Of a DNA stretch of 38,774 nucleotides, positions 1-7,969 are shown piece after piece. The stretch comes from Actinomycetes bacterium. Its GTDB lineage: Bacteria > Actinomycetota > Acidimicrobiia > Acidimicrobiales > RAAP-2. The DNA lies in NCBI GenBank assembly GCA_021791845.1, contig JAJYVT010000026.1:1-38774 (forward strand). Reading direction: 5' to 3'. Each line of letters opens with the position of its first letter. Positions within the stretch are counted from its first letter, which is position 1. The notes under the pieces are model-generated. The model was not told the origin of the DNA. It was given only the letters and a program-made list of their open reading frames with translations, and made no database searches. The translations under genes were made by a program, and so were the position numbers.

Positions 1-193
1 GCTGGGTCGGTTTGGCGCGCCTCTCAACCGTCGCTGAACGCCATCAGGACTCGCAGCAGTGGAAAAGGAGTCGGCCCGAAGGGCCGACACTGCACTTGAC
101 ACGAGGCGCTCCTTCAGGAATGACTTCGCGGCGCGATCGAGTCATCGATATCGACCCCACGACGCTTGTCTCCGGCCGCACAGGGCACAGCCC
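1..193. other. Left-edge region with no supported gene
   Basis: I find no convincing coding sequence here. Reading frames that cross it in several phases lack a recognisable domain or a good ribosome binding site. The one clear structure is a GC-rich hairpin at 70-88. It probably belongs to the same mobile element as the recombinase downstream, or to its left flank, but no element boundary can be seen. Confidence 0.4.
70..88. repeat. GC-rich perfect hairpin (8 bp stem, 3 nt loop)
   Basis: GTCGGCCC and GGGCCGAC form a perfect inverted repeat around a GAA loop. There is no T-tract on either side, so a classical rho-independent terminator is not supported. It could be a terminator of the GC-rich type or a structural site of the mobile element. 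Confidence 0.5.
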
Positions 194-397
194 ATGTCTG
201 CGCACCACCAACCCCACCGTTCCCGCGGCGAGCACGCCGCCGTCTCGTCGCGCCGTCGGCCATGCCGCCGGTCCCGCCTGACCCTCGAACCAGCCACCTA
301 CATCGTTCTCGACCACGCCCACGAGCAGGCGGCAGTCGCCGCCCTGGCGGATCTGCTCGCCCCGTGCGTCAACGCGCCCGAGGAGGAGGCCGCTTGA
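194..397 (+). CDS. Small hypothetical protein upstream of serine recombinase
   Basis: This is a possible 67-residue protein ending about 65 nt before the recombinase start. The first third is rich in Arg, His and Ser and looks poorly conserved. The second half (TLEPATYIVLDHAHEQAAVA, then ALADLLAP and an acidic tail) looks like real protein, with a hydrophobic or helical character. Small proteins with an AALADLLA-like tail occur just upstream of large serine recombinases in actinobacteria, and that context is the main support (from memory). No Shine-Dalgarno sequence precedes the ATG, so the start could differ. Function unknown. Confidence 0.35.
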   Translation: MSAHHQPHRSRGEHAAVSSRRRPCRRSRLTLEPATYIVLDHAHEQAAVAALADLLAPCVNAPEEEAA

Positions 398-462
398 CCG
401 GCCGGCCGACCTGGAGGTCTCCTCGCCCGACAGTCGTCCCACCAGCCAGAAGGAGCCCGCCT

Positions 463-2073
463 GTGAGAGTCGCCACCTACACCCGGATCTCGACCGACGA
501 GGACCACCAGCCCTACTCCCTCGAAGCCCAGGCGGAGCGGTTGGCTGCCTACGTGAAGAGCCAACCCGACTGGGAGCTCATCCGGCGCTTCACCGACCAG
601 GCCTCGGGCGCCACCACCGAGCGCCCCGACCTGCAGCGCGCCCTGGCCGAGGCCCGGGCCGGGCGCTTCGACCTCCTCCTCGTCTACCGGGTCGACCGGT
701 TCTCGCGCTCGGTACGCGGCTTGGCCCAACTCTTGGAAGACCTCGACGCCGCCGGGATTGCCTTCCGCTCGGCCACCGAGCCGTTCGACACCACGACCCC
801 TGCGGGCCGGATGATGGTCCAGATGCTCGGCGTGTTCGCCGAATTCGAGCGGGCCACCATCGTCGACCGGGTGATCGCCGGCATGGAGCGAAAGGCAGCG
901 AGGGGAGGCTGGTGCGGCGGGTCGCGCCCCTTCGGCTACGAGATCGATCCGAAGACTGGTTGCCTTGCCCCCCAGGCCGACGAGGCGCCGCTCGTCCCGG
1001 TCATCTTCGACCGCTACGCCCACGGTCGCGAAGGCGCCCGGGCGCTGGCGGTGTGGCTGAACGAGGCCGGCCACCGCACCAAGGCGGGGAGACCCTGGAG
1101 CCACACGGCCATCCTCACCGTGCTGCGCAACCCGGTCTACGTCGGGAAGGTCTTCTTCCGAGACGCCCTCCACGACGGCCCCCACGACCACCTGGTCGAC
1201 GAGAAGCTGTTCGAGCGGGTCCAGGCGCTGCTCTCCGAGCGCGGCGAGGACTGGTCCAAACGGGCCTCGGCCACCTCGCCCTTCCTCCTGGCCGGCCTCG
1301 TCGTGTGCGCCAAGTGCGGGAAGCACTTCGTCGGCACCTCGGCCGTGGGCAACCGCTACCGGTACCGCTACTACACGTGCTACTCCCGCCAGCGCTACGG
1401 CACGAAGTACTGCGACGCCGAGCGCGTCCCGGCAGAGGAGCTGGATGCGGCCGTCCTCGATGCCCTCCTCCATATCTACGAGCGAACCGACCTCTTCGAC
1501 AAGGCCATCGCTGCCGCCCGGCACCGGGCTCGCTCCCAGCGCGCCAACCATGACCAGGAGCTGGCTGTCGTCGACGCCGGGATCGCCAAGGCCGAGGACG
1601 CCATCGAGCGTTACCTCTCGGCGTTCGAGGCCGGCACGCTCTCCGAGACCCAGTGCGGCAAGCGCCTCGAAAGGCTCGCCGTGAAGGTGCGCGACCTGCG
1701 GCAGCGACGCGAGGAGCTGCTCGCCGCGATGGAGCACGCCTCACCGAGCGCGCCCGACCCCGGCGAAATCGCCGCGATGCGCCATCACATCGAGAAGGCG
1801 CTCACCGACGGCTCGGTGCCGGCGCGCAAGGCACTGCTGCAGGCGCTCGTCCACGAGATCCGCGTCGAGGGTCGCGACCGCGTTCTACCGTGGTTCCGCG
1901 TGCCAGGCGGCGCGGAACTGAAGGTTCGCGCCCTGGCGCGTTCGGCGCCCCCGGCAGGACTCGAACCTGCGCAACCGGCTCCGGAGGCCGGTGCTCTATC
2001 CGCTGAGCTACGGGGGCGGGCCCGCGCGTCCGACTCGGACCCGAGCAGGCGCTGCGGTGAGGACCGATCGTAG
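463..2073 (+). CDS. Large serine recombinase (site-specific integrase type)
   Basis: This large serine recombinase carries out DNA strand exchange through a 5' phosphoserine link and is typical of phages and integrative elements. The GTG start is preceded by AAGGAG at the right spacing and puts the catalytic serine at residue 10 (TRIST). A resolvase domain covers about residues 1-150 (YRVDRFSRS, MLGVFAEFERA), followed by a recombinase domain, a zinc ribbon (C282, C285, C306, C317) and a charged coiled coil at about 345-410. The normal C-terminus seems to end near the PWFRVPGG stretch. The frame then continues about 42 codons through the antisense of tRNA-Arg and stops in the tRNA promoter region, so the tail (PAGLEPAQP) is antisense tRNA rather than family sequence. 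The chosen start gives 536 residues. Whether the element is still mobile cannot be told, because no second attachment site is visible. Confidence 0.9.
   Translation: MRVATYTRISTDEDHQPYSLEAQAERLAAYVKSQPDWELIRRFTDQASGATTERPDLQRALAEARAGRFDLLLVYRVDRFSRSVRGLAQLLEDLDAAGIAFRSATEPFDTTTPAGRMMVQMLGVFAEFERATIVDRVIAGMERKAARGGWCGGSRPFGYEIDPKTGCLAPQADEAPLVPVIFDRYAHGREGARALAVWLNEAGHRTKAGRPWSHTAILTVLRNPVYVGKVFFRDALHDGPHDHLVDEKLFERVQALLSERGEDWSKRASATSPFLLAGLVVCAKCGKHFVGTSAVGNRYRYRYYTCYSRQRYGTKYCDAERVPAEELDAAVLDALLHIYERTDLFDKAIAAARHRARSQRANHDQELAVVDAGIAKAEDAIERYLSAFEAGTLSETQCGKRLERLAVKVRDLRQRREELLAAMEHASPSAPDPGEIAAMRHHIEKALTDGSVPARKALLQALVHEIRVEGRDRVLPWFRVPGGAELKVRALARSAPPAGLEPAQPAPEAGALSAELRGRARASDSDPSRRCGEDRS
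1946..2017 (-). tRNA. tRNA-Arg (anticodon CCG)
   Basis: The minus strand folds into a full cloverleaf. It has a 7 bp acceptor stem (GCCCCCG with CGGGGGC), a D arm GCTC-AGCGGATA-GAGC, and an anticodon stem CCGGC/GCCGG around loop CTCCGGA, giving anticodon CCG for the CGG arginine codon. The variable loop is 4 nt, and the T arm is GCAGG-TTCGAGT-CCTGC. The CCA end is not encoded; the bases after the discriminator read CCG. The whole gene lies inside the antisense of the recombinase reading frame. Confidence 0.96.
2067..2072 (-). promoter_or_regulatory. Probable -10 element for tRNA-Arg
   Basis: TACGAT on the minus strand lies about 50 nt upstream of the mature tRNA 5' end, which would give a short precursor leader. 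No clear -35 box is seen. The TAG stop of the recombinase frame overlaps this hexamer on the other strand. Confidence 0.45.
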
Positions 2074-2120
2074 CCGCCCCGGCACGGTCGCCTTCGCACG
2101 GGCACCGGCCGGGCCCCGCC

Positions 2121-2126
2121 TATCCT
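2121..2126 (+). promoter_or_regulatory. -10 hexamer for leaderless lysA
   Basis: TATCCT ends 8 nt before the lysA ATG and there is no Shine-Dalgarno sequence. A start site at or near the ATG is therefore likely, giving a leaderless message. No -35 consensus is evident. Confidence 0.5.
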
Positions 2127-2134
2127 CCCTCTGC

Positions 2135-3493
2135 ATGTCCGCCGGCCGACGCGCCGATCCCCAGGCCGCCGACCCGGGCACGGCCCTGGCCGACCACTCC
2201 GAGCCCGACGAGCCGCTCTCCCGCCACCTCTTGCCCGACAACGCCGACGTGGGCGCCGACGGGCACCTCGTGGTGGCCGGCGTGGACCTGGTCGACCTGG
2301 CCGACGAGCTGGGGACGCCCCTCTTCGTCTACGACGAGGACCACCTTCGGGCGCGCTGCCGTGAGGCGGTCACGGCCTGGGGCGACGGCGTCGCCTACGC
2401 GACGAAGGCGTTCCTGTGCGTCGCCATGGCCCGGCTGGTCCACGAAGAGGGGATGTGCCTCGACGTCTCGACCCTGGGGGAGCTCCACGTGGCACTGGCG
2501 GCCGGGGTCCCGGCGGAGCGGCTGGTGCTCCACGGGAACAACAAGTCGGAGGAGGAGCTGGCGACGGCCCTCGCTGCAGGTGTGGGCCGCATCGTCGTCG
2601 ACTCGTTCGACGAGATCGCCCGGCTCGGCGCCCTCACCGACGCCCCAGCGCCCGCGGGGGAACGGCCGAAGGTGCTCGTTCGGGTCACTCCCGGCGTCGA
2701 GGTGCACACGCACGAGTTCGTCCGCACCGGTCAGGAGGACACGAAGTTCGGCTTCTCGGTGGCCTCCGGCGCCGCCTCCCGGGCCGTGGCCGCGCTGGAG
2801 CTCCTGCCCGGCGTCGAGCTGGTCGGCGTCCACGCCCACATCGGGAGCCAGGTGTTCGACGTCGGCCACTTCGAGGAGGCGGCCGAGGTGCTCGGCGCGC
2901 TGGTCGCGCCGCTCGGCCTCCCCGAGCTGGTGGTCGGGGGCGGGTTGGGGGTCGCCTACCTCAACGCCGAGCGGGCGCCGGCCCAGAAGGTGTGGGCCGA
3001 GGCCACCCGGCACGCCTGCCACGCCGCCGGCATCGACCCCACCACCCGGATCACGGCCGAGCCGGGCCGCTCCATCGCCGCCGCCGCCGGCATCACCCTC
3101 TACCGGGTGGGCACGGTCAAGACACTGCCGGGCATCCGCACCTATGTCTCCGTCGACGGCGGCATGAGCGACAACCCCCGGCCCGTCCTCTACGGCAGCG
3201 GCTACGAGGCGTTCCTCCCGCGGGCGGTCGAGGCGCCGCGACCGCGCGTCGTCCGAGTGGTGGGGAAGCACTGCGAGACGGGCGACGTCGTGGTGGAGCA
3301 CGCCCACGTGCCCGCCGACCTGGCCGTCGGCGACGTCCTTGCAACCCCAGTGACGGGGGCGTACGGCTACGCCATGGCCTCCAACTACAACAAGGTGCCC
3401 CGTCCCGCCGTCGTGTTCCTGCGGGACGGCGAGGCCCGCGTGGCGGTCCGGCGGGAGACGTTGGACGACCTGATCCGGCTGGACGCGGGCTAG
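2135..3493 (+). CDS. lysA: Diaminopimelate decarboxylase
   Basis: This enzyme removes CO2 from meso-diaminopimelate to give L-lysine, the last step of lysine synthesis, using PLP. It is a fold-III (alanine racemase-like) decarboxylase of 452 residues. The PLP lysine is K91 in YATKAF. The glycine-rich GGGLGVAY segment and the late active-site motif GKHCETGD are present, and the C-terminal GAYGYAMASNYN block is typical of LysA. The ATG is chosen for its leaderless-type -10 and because the family fold begins soon after. The roughly 40 residues before DGHLVVAG are acidic and unconserved. In many actinobacteria lysA sits next to argS; here argS is about 6 kb away on the other strand. The G1 peptidase gene follows after 15 nt. 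Confidence 0.95.
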   Translation: MSAGRRADPQAADPGTALADHSEPDEPLSRHLLPDNADVGADGHLVVAGVDLVDLADELGTPLFVYDEDHLRARCREAVTAWGDGVAYATKAFLCVAMARLVHEEGMCLDVSTLGELHVALAAGVPAERLVLHGNNKSEEELATALAAGVGRIVVDSFDEIARLGALTDAPAPAGERPKVLVRVTPGVEVHTHEFVRTGQEDTKFGFSVASGAASRAVAALELLPGVELVGVHAHIGSQVFDVGHFEEAAEVLGALVAPLGLPELVVGGGLGVAYLNAERAPAQKVWAEATRHACHAAGIDPTTRITAEPGRSIAAAAGITLYRVGTVKTLPGIRTYVSVDGGMSDNPRPVLYGSGYEAFLPRAVEAPRPRVVRVVGKHCETGDVVVEHAHVPADLAVGDVLATPVTGAYGYAMASNYNKVPRPAVVFLRDGEARVAVRRETLDDLIRLDAG

Positions 3494-3496
3494 CGT
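3491..3496 (+). promoter_or_regulatory. Possible -10 hexamer overlapping the lysA stop codon
   Basis: TAGCGT begins with the TAG stop of lysA and lies 12 nt before the GTG of the secreted peptidase gene. It matches TANNNT, but the spacing is longer than for the other probable leaderless genes here, so support is weak. Confidence 0.3.
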
Positions 3497-3508
3497 CGGG
3501 CCGCAGTC

Positions 3509-5230
3509 GTGAGCCGTTCGCAGTCGCTGGAGGACGCTGTGGGGAAGGGGTACGGGCAGAGGGCGGCGATCGCCGTGCTGGGGCTCGCGGTCCTGGTGCA
3601 GGTGGTGCCCTCGCTGGCCGGTGCCGCCGGGCGGCCGCCGGTCACCACCGCGGTGGGTGCCCCGGTCCCGGGGCACTCTCCCGATGGTGCCCGCTGGGCG
3701 CCGGGCGCCCCCGGAGGCGCCCCCACTCCCGCCACGGCGCCAGCCCCCGCCCACGCCCCCGGCGTCTCGCACGCCAGAGCAGCGGCGGGTGAGCAGACCC
3801 TCAACTGGTCCGGTGTGCTGGCCACCGGGACGACATTCACCGCCATGACCGGGAGCTGGACCGTACCGGCGGTCAGCGCCGGCCAGTCAGCGCGGTACTC
3901 GGCCACCTGGATCGGCATCGGCGGCGGCTCGGCATCGGCGACCGGCCTGCTGCAGCTGGGGACCGAGCAGGACTCGGGCAACGGGAGCACCACATACAGC
4001 GCGTGGGTCGAGATGCTGCCCGCCCCGGCCTCCACAATCGTGGACGCCACAACGGGAGCACCCGCTCCCGTCGCCCCCGGCGACCACATCCAGGCGGCGA
4101 TCACCGAAGGGTCCCCCGGCGTGTGGACGGTGGCGCTCGCCGACACCACCCAGGGATGGCAGTTCTCGACGACATTCCACTACACGGGCACAGCCGCCAC
4201 CGCCGAGTGGATCGAGGAGGCGCCCACCATCAACACATCGGTCGCGACGCTGGCCGACTTCCACAGCGTGCGCTTCACCCACATGCAGACCACGTCCGCC
4301 GCCCCCGAGACGCTCGTGCCCATCGCCATGATCGACGACCAGGGCACGGTGATCGCCTCCCCGGGGCCGGTGGGGGCAGCCACAACACGCAGCGTTACGA
4401 TCACCTACGTGGCGCCGGTCACACCGCCCGCCCCGGGGACAACGTCCGGGTACGACCTCGTCGGGGCCGACGGCGGCGTCTTCGTCTTCGACCCGCCCGG
4501 GCGCAGTGGCGGGTACTACGGGTCGCTCCCGGGCATCGGCGTGGTCCCCAACAAGCCGATCGTGGGCATCGTGCCCACCAGCGACGACAAGGGGTACTTC
4601 CTGGTGGCGGCCGACGGCGGGGTGTTCAGCTTCGGGAACGCCCCCTTCTTGGGCTCCCTCCCCAGGAGCCACGTCGTCCCCAACCGGCCCATCGCCGGCA
4701 TCGTCGCCGCCGACACAGACCGCGGGTACTTTCTCGTCGGCCGGGACGGCGGCGTCTTCACCTTCGGCACAGTGCCCTACCTGGGATCCCTGCCGGGCGA
4801 CGGCATCTCCGTCGACGACATCGTCGGGATCGCGGCCACGCCCACCGGCAACGGCTACTGGCTCATCGCTTCCACCGGGAGGGTGTACGCCTTCGGGGCG
4901 GCCAAGCAGCTGGGCACAGCCACCGGGACCGGCTCCCCCATCGCCGCCATCGCCGGCACGCCCACAGGCGGCGGCTACTGGGTGACCACGGGCAACGGCG
5001 CGGTGCTGGCCTTCGGCAACGCCAAGAGCTTCGGCACACTGCCCACGGAGCACGTGACGCCCAACTCGCCGATCATCGGGCTCGTCCACACCGCGGGGAC
5101 AGGCGGCTACTGGCTCGTCGGCGCCGACGGCGGCGTCTACGCCTTCGGTGACGCCCCGTTCCTCGGCGCCCTTCCTTCACTGGCCCGCGTCGACGACATC
5201 GTCGGCGCGGTGGCGACCACCACCGCCTGA
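3509..5230 (+). CDS. Secreted G1-family glutamic peptidase with C-terminal repeat array
   Basis: This is a 573-residue predicted exported protein. Residues about 19-40 form a hydrophobic signal segment ending near AGAA, followed by a Pro/Ala-rich linker to about 95. Residues 99-300 match the G1 (eqolisin) fold: NWSG at 99, WTVPAV at 117, WIGIGG at 134, LLQLGTEQD with the likely catalytic Gln149, and AEWIEEAP with the likely catalytic Glu233. Family members use a Gln/Glu pair and cleave protein at acid pH. From about 314 there are six repeats of roughly 40 residues (GYxLVxxDGGVFxFGxxPxLGSLP), probably a beta-propeller-like binding module. The same repeat type is found in the CHAP-like protein at 11088-12491. 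It lies between lysA and a dehydrogenase gene that starts 1 nt after its stop. The substrate is unknown; cell-surface or extracellular protein turnover is inferred. Confidence 0.8.
   Translation: MSRSQSLEDAVGKGYGQRAAIAVLGLAVLVQVVPSLAGAAGRPPVTTAVGAPVPGHSPDGARWAPGAPGGAPTPATAPAPAHAPGVSHARAAAGEQTLNWSGVLATGTTFTAMTGSWTVPAVSAGQSARYSATWIGIGGGSASATGLLQLGTEQDSGNGSTTYSAWVEMLPAPASTIVDATTGAPAPVAPGDHIQAAITEGSPGVWTVALADTTQGWQFSTTFHYTGTAATAEWIEEAPTINTSVATLADFHSVRFTHMQTTSAAPETLVPIAMIDDQGTVIASPGPVGAATTRSVTITYVAPVTPPAPGTTSGYDLVGADGGVFVFDPPGRSGGYYGSLPGIGVVPNKPIVGIVPTSDDKGYFLVAADGGVFSFGNAPFLGSLPRSHVVPNRPIAGIVAADTDRGYFLVGRDGGVFTFGTVPYLGSLPGDGISVDDIVGIAATPTGNGYWLIASTGRVYAFGAAKQLGTATGTGSPIAAIAGTPTGGGYWVTTGNGAVLAFGNAKSFGTLPTEHVTPNSPIIGLVHTAGTGGYWLVGADGGVYAFGDAPFLGALPSLARVDDIVGAVATTTA
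4449..5227 (+). repeat. Six tandem GYWLV/DGG protein repeats (coding)
   Basis: The encoded repeats begin GYDLVGADGG, GYFLVAADGG, GYFLVGRDGG, GYWLIASTGR, GYWVTTGNGA and GYWLVGADGG, at a period of about 40-48 residues. Each continues with a VFxFG strand, a short LGSLP-like loop and a PIxGI strand. They have diverged at DNA level, so this is an old protein repeat and not a recent tandem duplication. Confidence 0.8.
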
Positions 5231-5231
5231 G

Positions 5232-6044
5232 ATGACCGACGTCAACGGGCGCATCGCACTCGTGACCGGCGGGGCGGCCGGCATCGGCCGGCTCGTCGCG
5301 CTCGAGCTCGCCCGGCGTGGGGCCGTCCCGGTGATCTGGGACCTCGACGAGCCCCGCGTCGCAGAGACGGTGGCCGAGCTCGACCGGGTCAGCGGCGGGC
5401 GGGCCCGCGGCTACGTCTGCGACGTGCGCGACGCCGGCGCCGTCGGCGCGATGGCCGACCGGGTCCGCCAGGATGTCGGCGACCCCGAGGTCCTGGTCAA
5501 CAACGCCGGCGTCGTCAGCGGCGCCCGGCTCCTCGAGATCCCCGAGGAGAAGATCCGCCGGACCTTCGACGTCAACGTGCTGGCGCTCTTCTGGGTCACC
5601 CGGGCCTTCCTGCCGGCGATGCTGGCCGCCGACCGCGGGCACGTCGTGACCATCGCATCGGCGGCGGGACTGGTCGGCGTGGCCCGCCAGACCGACTACT
5701 CGGCCTCGAAGCACGCAGCCGTCGGGTTCGACGAGTCGCTCCGGGTCGAGCTGCACCAGACCGCCCCCCACATCGTCACGACGGTCGTATGCCCGTACTA
5801 CATCGACACCGGCATGTTCGAGGGCGTGCGCACGCGGGTGCCGTTCCTGCTCCCGATCCTCCGCCCCGAGGTGGTCGCCACCAAGGTCGCCGACGCCGTC
5901 GCATCCGACCGCCGGATGCTCGTCCTGCCGCCCATCGTCCGCCTGCTGCCGGTGTTCCGCGTGCTGCCGCCGGTCCTCTTCGACCGGGTCATGGACCTGT
6001 TCGGCGTCAACACGTCGATGGACCACTTCGTCGGGCACTCCTAG
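5232..6044 (+). CDS. Short-chain dehydrogenase/reductase, retinol-dehydrogenase-like
   Basis: This is a classical NAD(P)-dependent SDR of 270 residues. It has a TGGAAGIG cofactor loop near the N-terminus, a D after the second strand (WDLDE, which suggests NAD preference), NNAG, the catalytic Ser in IASAAG, and the YSASK Tyr/Lys pair. The C-terminal region (about 215-260) is strongly hydrophobic and proline-rich (LPPIVRLLPVF), as in membrane-associated SDRs that act on long-chain or isoprenoid alcohols. The ATG lies 1 nt after the peptidase stop and the next gene, an aldehyde dehydrogenase, starts 10 nt after its own stop. That pairing suggests alcohol to aldehyde to acid conversion of a lipophilic substrate, which is inference. 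The exact substrate cannot be read from sequence. Confidence 0.88.
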   Translation: MTDVNGRIALVTGGAAGIGRLVALELARRGAVPVIWDLDEPRVAETVAELDRVSGGRARGYVCDVRDAGAVGAMADRVRQDVGDPEVLVNNAGVVSGARLLEIPEEKIRRTFDVNVLALFWVTRAFLPAMLAADRGHVVTIASAAGLVGVARQTDYSASKHAAVGFDESLRVELHQTAPHIVTTVVCPYYIDTGMFEGVRTRVPFLLPILRPEVVATKVADAVASDRRMLVLPPIVRLLPVFRVLPPVLFDRVMDLFGVNTSMDHFVGHS

Positions 6045-6047
6045 GGT
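6042..6047 (+). promoter_or_regulatory. -10 hexamer formed from the SDR stop codon
   Basis: TAGGGT starts with the TAG stop of the SDR gene and ends 7 nt before the ATG of the aldehyde dehydrogenase, which lacks a Shine-Dalgarno sequence. This would allow leaderless transcription of the dehydrogenase separately from the genes upstream. Confidence 0.4.
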
Positions 6048-6054
6048 GTCGGGC

Positions 6055-7419
6055 ATGGACCGTGTGGCGTCGCTCCGCCGGACCTTCGACGAGGGCCTGA
6101 CCCGCCCCCTGGACTGGCGCAGGGAGGAGCTGCGGGCCATGCGGCGCATGCTCGCCGAGGGCGAGGGCGAGCTGATGGACGCCCTGCGCCACGACCTCGG
6201 CAAGCCGGCAGTGGAAGCCCGCCTCACCGACCTCTCGTTCGTGGACGCCGAGATCGACGTCATGCTGGCGAACCTCGGCCGGTGGGCCCGGCCCGAGCGG
6301 GTGGCCGTCCCGGCGGTGCAGCAGCCCGGTCACGCCACCGTCGTGCGCGAGCCCTTGGGCGTCGCCTTGGTGATCTCGCCGTGGAACTACCCGGTCCAGC
6401 TGCTCCTGGTGCCGATGGCCGCCGCCATCTGCGCGGGGAACTGCGTCATCGGCAAGCCGTCCGAGATCGCCCCGAGAACGTCTGCGGCCATCGCCCGGCT
6501 GGCCGGGCGCTACCTCGACGGCCGCGCCGTGGCCATCGTGGAAGGTGGGGTGGAGGAGACGCAGGCGCTGCTGGCCGAGCGCTTCGACACCATCTTCTAC
6601 ACCGGCAACGGGCGCGTCGGCCGGATCGTGATGGAGGCCGCGGCCCACCACCTCACCCCGGTCACGCTCGAGCTCGGTGGCAAGTGCCCCGCCATCGTGG
6701 ACGCCGAGGCCGACGTGACGGTGGCGGCCCGACGGATCGCCTGGGGGAAGTTCTTGAACGCCGGGCAGACGTGCGTGGCGCCCGACTACGTCCTCGCCCA
6801 CCGCTCGGTGGAGGACGAGCTCGTCGAGGCCCTCACCCGCTCGCTCCACGACTTCTACGGCGAGGACCCCCACCGCACCGAGGACTACGCCCGCATCGTG
6901 AACGAGCGGCACTTCGACCGCCTCTCGGGGTTGCTCGCCGCCACGTCGGGCACGGTCGCCGCCGGCGGCCAGACCGACCGGGGCGACCGCTACATCGCCC
7001 CCACCGTCCTCACCGGCGTCGGCCCCGACGACCCGGTGATGGAGGACGAGATCTTCGGCCCCATCCTCCCGGTCCTCGCCGTGGACGGCGTCGACGACGC
7101 GGTCCGCTTCGTCCGCGCCCGGCCCAAACCGCTGGCCCTCTACGTCTTCTCCCAGAACAGGGGCGCCGTCGACCGGGTGCTCGCCGGGACGTCCTCGGGC
7201 GGCGCGGCGGTGAACTGCACGGTGGTGCACCTGGCGATCCCCGGCCTGCCCTTCGGGGGTGTCGGGGCGAGCGGCATGGGGTCGTACCACGGGCGCCAGG
7301 GGTTCGAGACGTTCAGCCACCGCCGGGCCGTGCTGTCCAAGCCGACCGTGCCCGACCTGCCGGTCCAGTACCCGCCGTACACCAAGGCGAAGGAGTGGCT
7401 GCTCAAGAAGATGCTGTGA
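6055..7419 (+). CDS. Aldehyde dehydrogenase, class 3-like
   Basis: This is an NAD(P)-dependent aldehyde dehydrogenase of 454 residues that oxidises aldehydes to acids. The length is shorter than the usual ~490 and, with the ISPWNYPVQL segment and a helical N-terminus lacking the first strands, fits the class 3 (fatty or aromatic aldehyde) group. The general base Glu206 is in LELGGKCP and the catalytic Cys240 in AGQTCVAPDY. PFGGVGASGMGSYHG near the C-terminus is the conserved oligomerisation segment. A GTG 9 nt upstream is also in frame, but the ATG fits the probable -10 spacing. It is likely paired with the SDR upstream. The gene end overlaps the convergent GNAT gene by 17 nt. Confidence 0.92.
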   Translation: MDRVASLRRTFDEGLTRPLDWRREELRAMRRMLAEGEGELMDALRHDLGKPAVEARLTDLSFVDAEIDVMLANLGRWARPERVAVPAVQQPGHATVVREPLGVALVISPWNYPVQLLLVPMAAAICAGNCVIGKPSEIAPRTSAAIARLAGRYLDGRAVAIVEGGVEETQALLAERFDTIFYTGNGRVGRIVMEAAAHHLTPVTLELGGKCPAIVDAEADVTVAARRIAWGKFLNAGQTCVAPDYVLAHRSVEDELVEALTRSLHDFYGEDPHRTEDYARIVNERHFDRLSGLLAATSGTVAAGGQTDRGDRYIAPTVLTGVGPDDPVMEDEIFGPILPVLAVDGVDDAVRFVRARPKPLALYVFSQNRGAVDRVLAGTSSGGAAVNCTVVHLAIPGLPFGGVGASGMGSYHGRQGFETFSHRRAVLSKPTVPDLPVQYPPYTKAKEWLLKKML

Positions 7420-7969
7420 GCCAGTCGGCGGCGGCCATGACCCAGACCATCTCCGGTCCGCTCTCGCCGGGTGCCTCGATCTCGGCGTCCTGCACCCGGT
7501 CCAGCCGGTAGCCGAGGCGCCGGGGCACGCCGGCGCTGGCCACGTTGGCCTCGTCGCAGTGGATCTCCACCCGCTCCATGCCCGGTAGGCCGAAGGCCGC
7601 GGTCGTGAGCGCCCGCGCCGACTCGGTGGCGTACCCGCGGCGCACCCGCGAGGCGCTCACCCAGTAACCGATCTCGATCGCACCCGGGCCGACCCGATGG
7701 TGGAGCCCGGCGCATCCCACCAGGTCGCCCGAGACGTCCTCGCGCAGCCAGTACCCGAACGCCGCCCCGGACTCCCACGCCTGCAGCGACAGGGCGATGT
7801 AGTCGGCCTGCGCCGTCTCCGTGGGCTCGCCGGCGGCCCAGGGCATCCACGGCCGGAGGTGCCCGAGGTTCTCGACGACGGCACGGTGCAGTGCCGGCGC
7901 CTCGCTCCCCGTGAACGCCACCAGGGTGAGCGGGCCGGCGACCAGCTCGGCCGGTGGCCGGACCGTCAC
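7403..7969 (-). CDS. GNAT acetyltransferase, RimJ/RimL type
   Basis: This is a 188-residue acetyl-CoA-dependent N-acetyltransferase. The GNAT core is visible as a beta-4 strand AIEIGYWV and the acetyl-CoA loop RVRRGYATES, then the helix RALTTAAF and the strand VEIHCDEAN. ANVASAGVPRRLGY is the usual RimJ/L motif near the C-terminus. It may acetylate a protein N-terminus, an amino sugar or a small molecule; sequence does not decide. The GTG start overlaps the stop of the L,D-transpeptidase gene as GTGA, so the two are probably translated together. No signal peptide is present, so it acts in the cytoplasm. Confidence 0.85.
   Translation of the reverse strand: MTVRPPAELVAGPLTLVAFTGSEAPALHRAVVENLGHLRPWMPWAAGEPTETAQADYIALSLQAWESGAAFGYWLREDVSGDLVGCAGLHHRVGPGAIEIGYWVSASRVRRGYATESARALTTAAFGLPGMERVEIHCDEANVASAGVPRRLGYRLDRVQDAEIEAPGESGPEMVWVMAAADWLTASS

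Noticed and set aside
166..462. N-terminal extension of the recombinase
   Set aside because: The extension is Arg/Pro-rich without family similarity, and the GTG at 463 has AAGGAG and gives the expected serine at residue 10.
298..1737. Long minus-strand frame antisense to the recombinase
   Set aside because: It has no recognisable domain, and the plus-strand recombinase has clear catalytic and zinc motifs.
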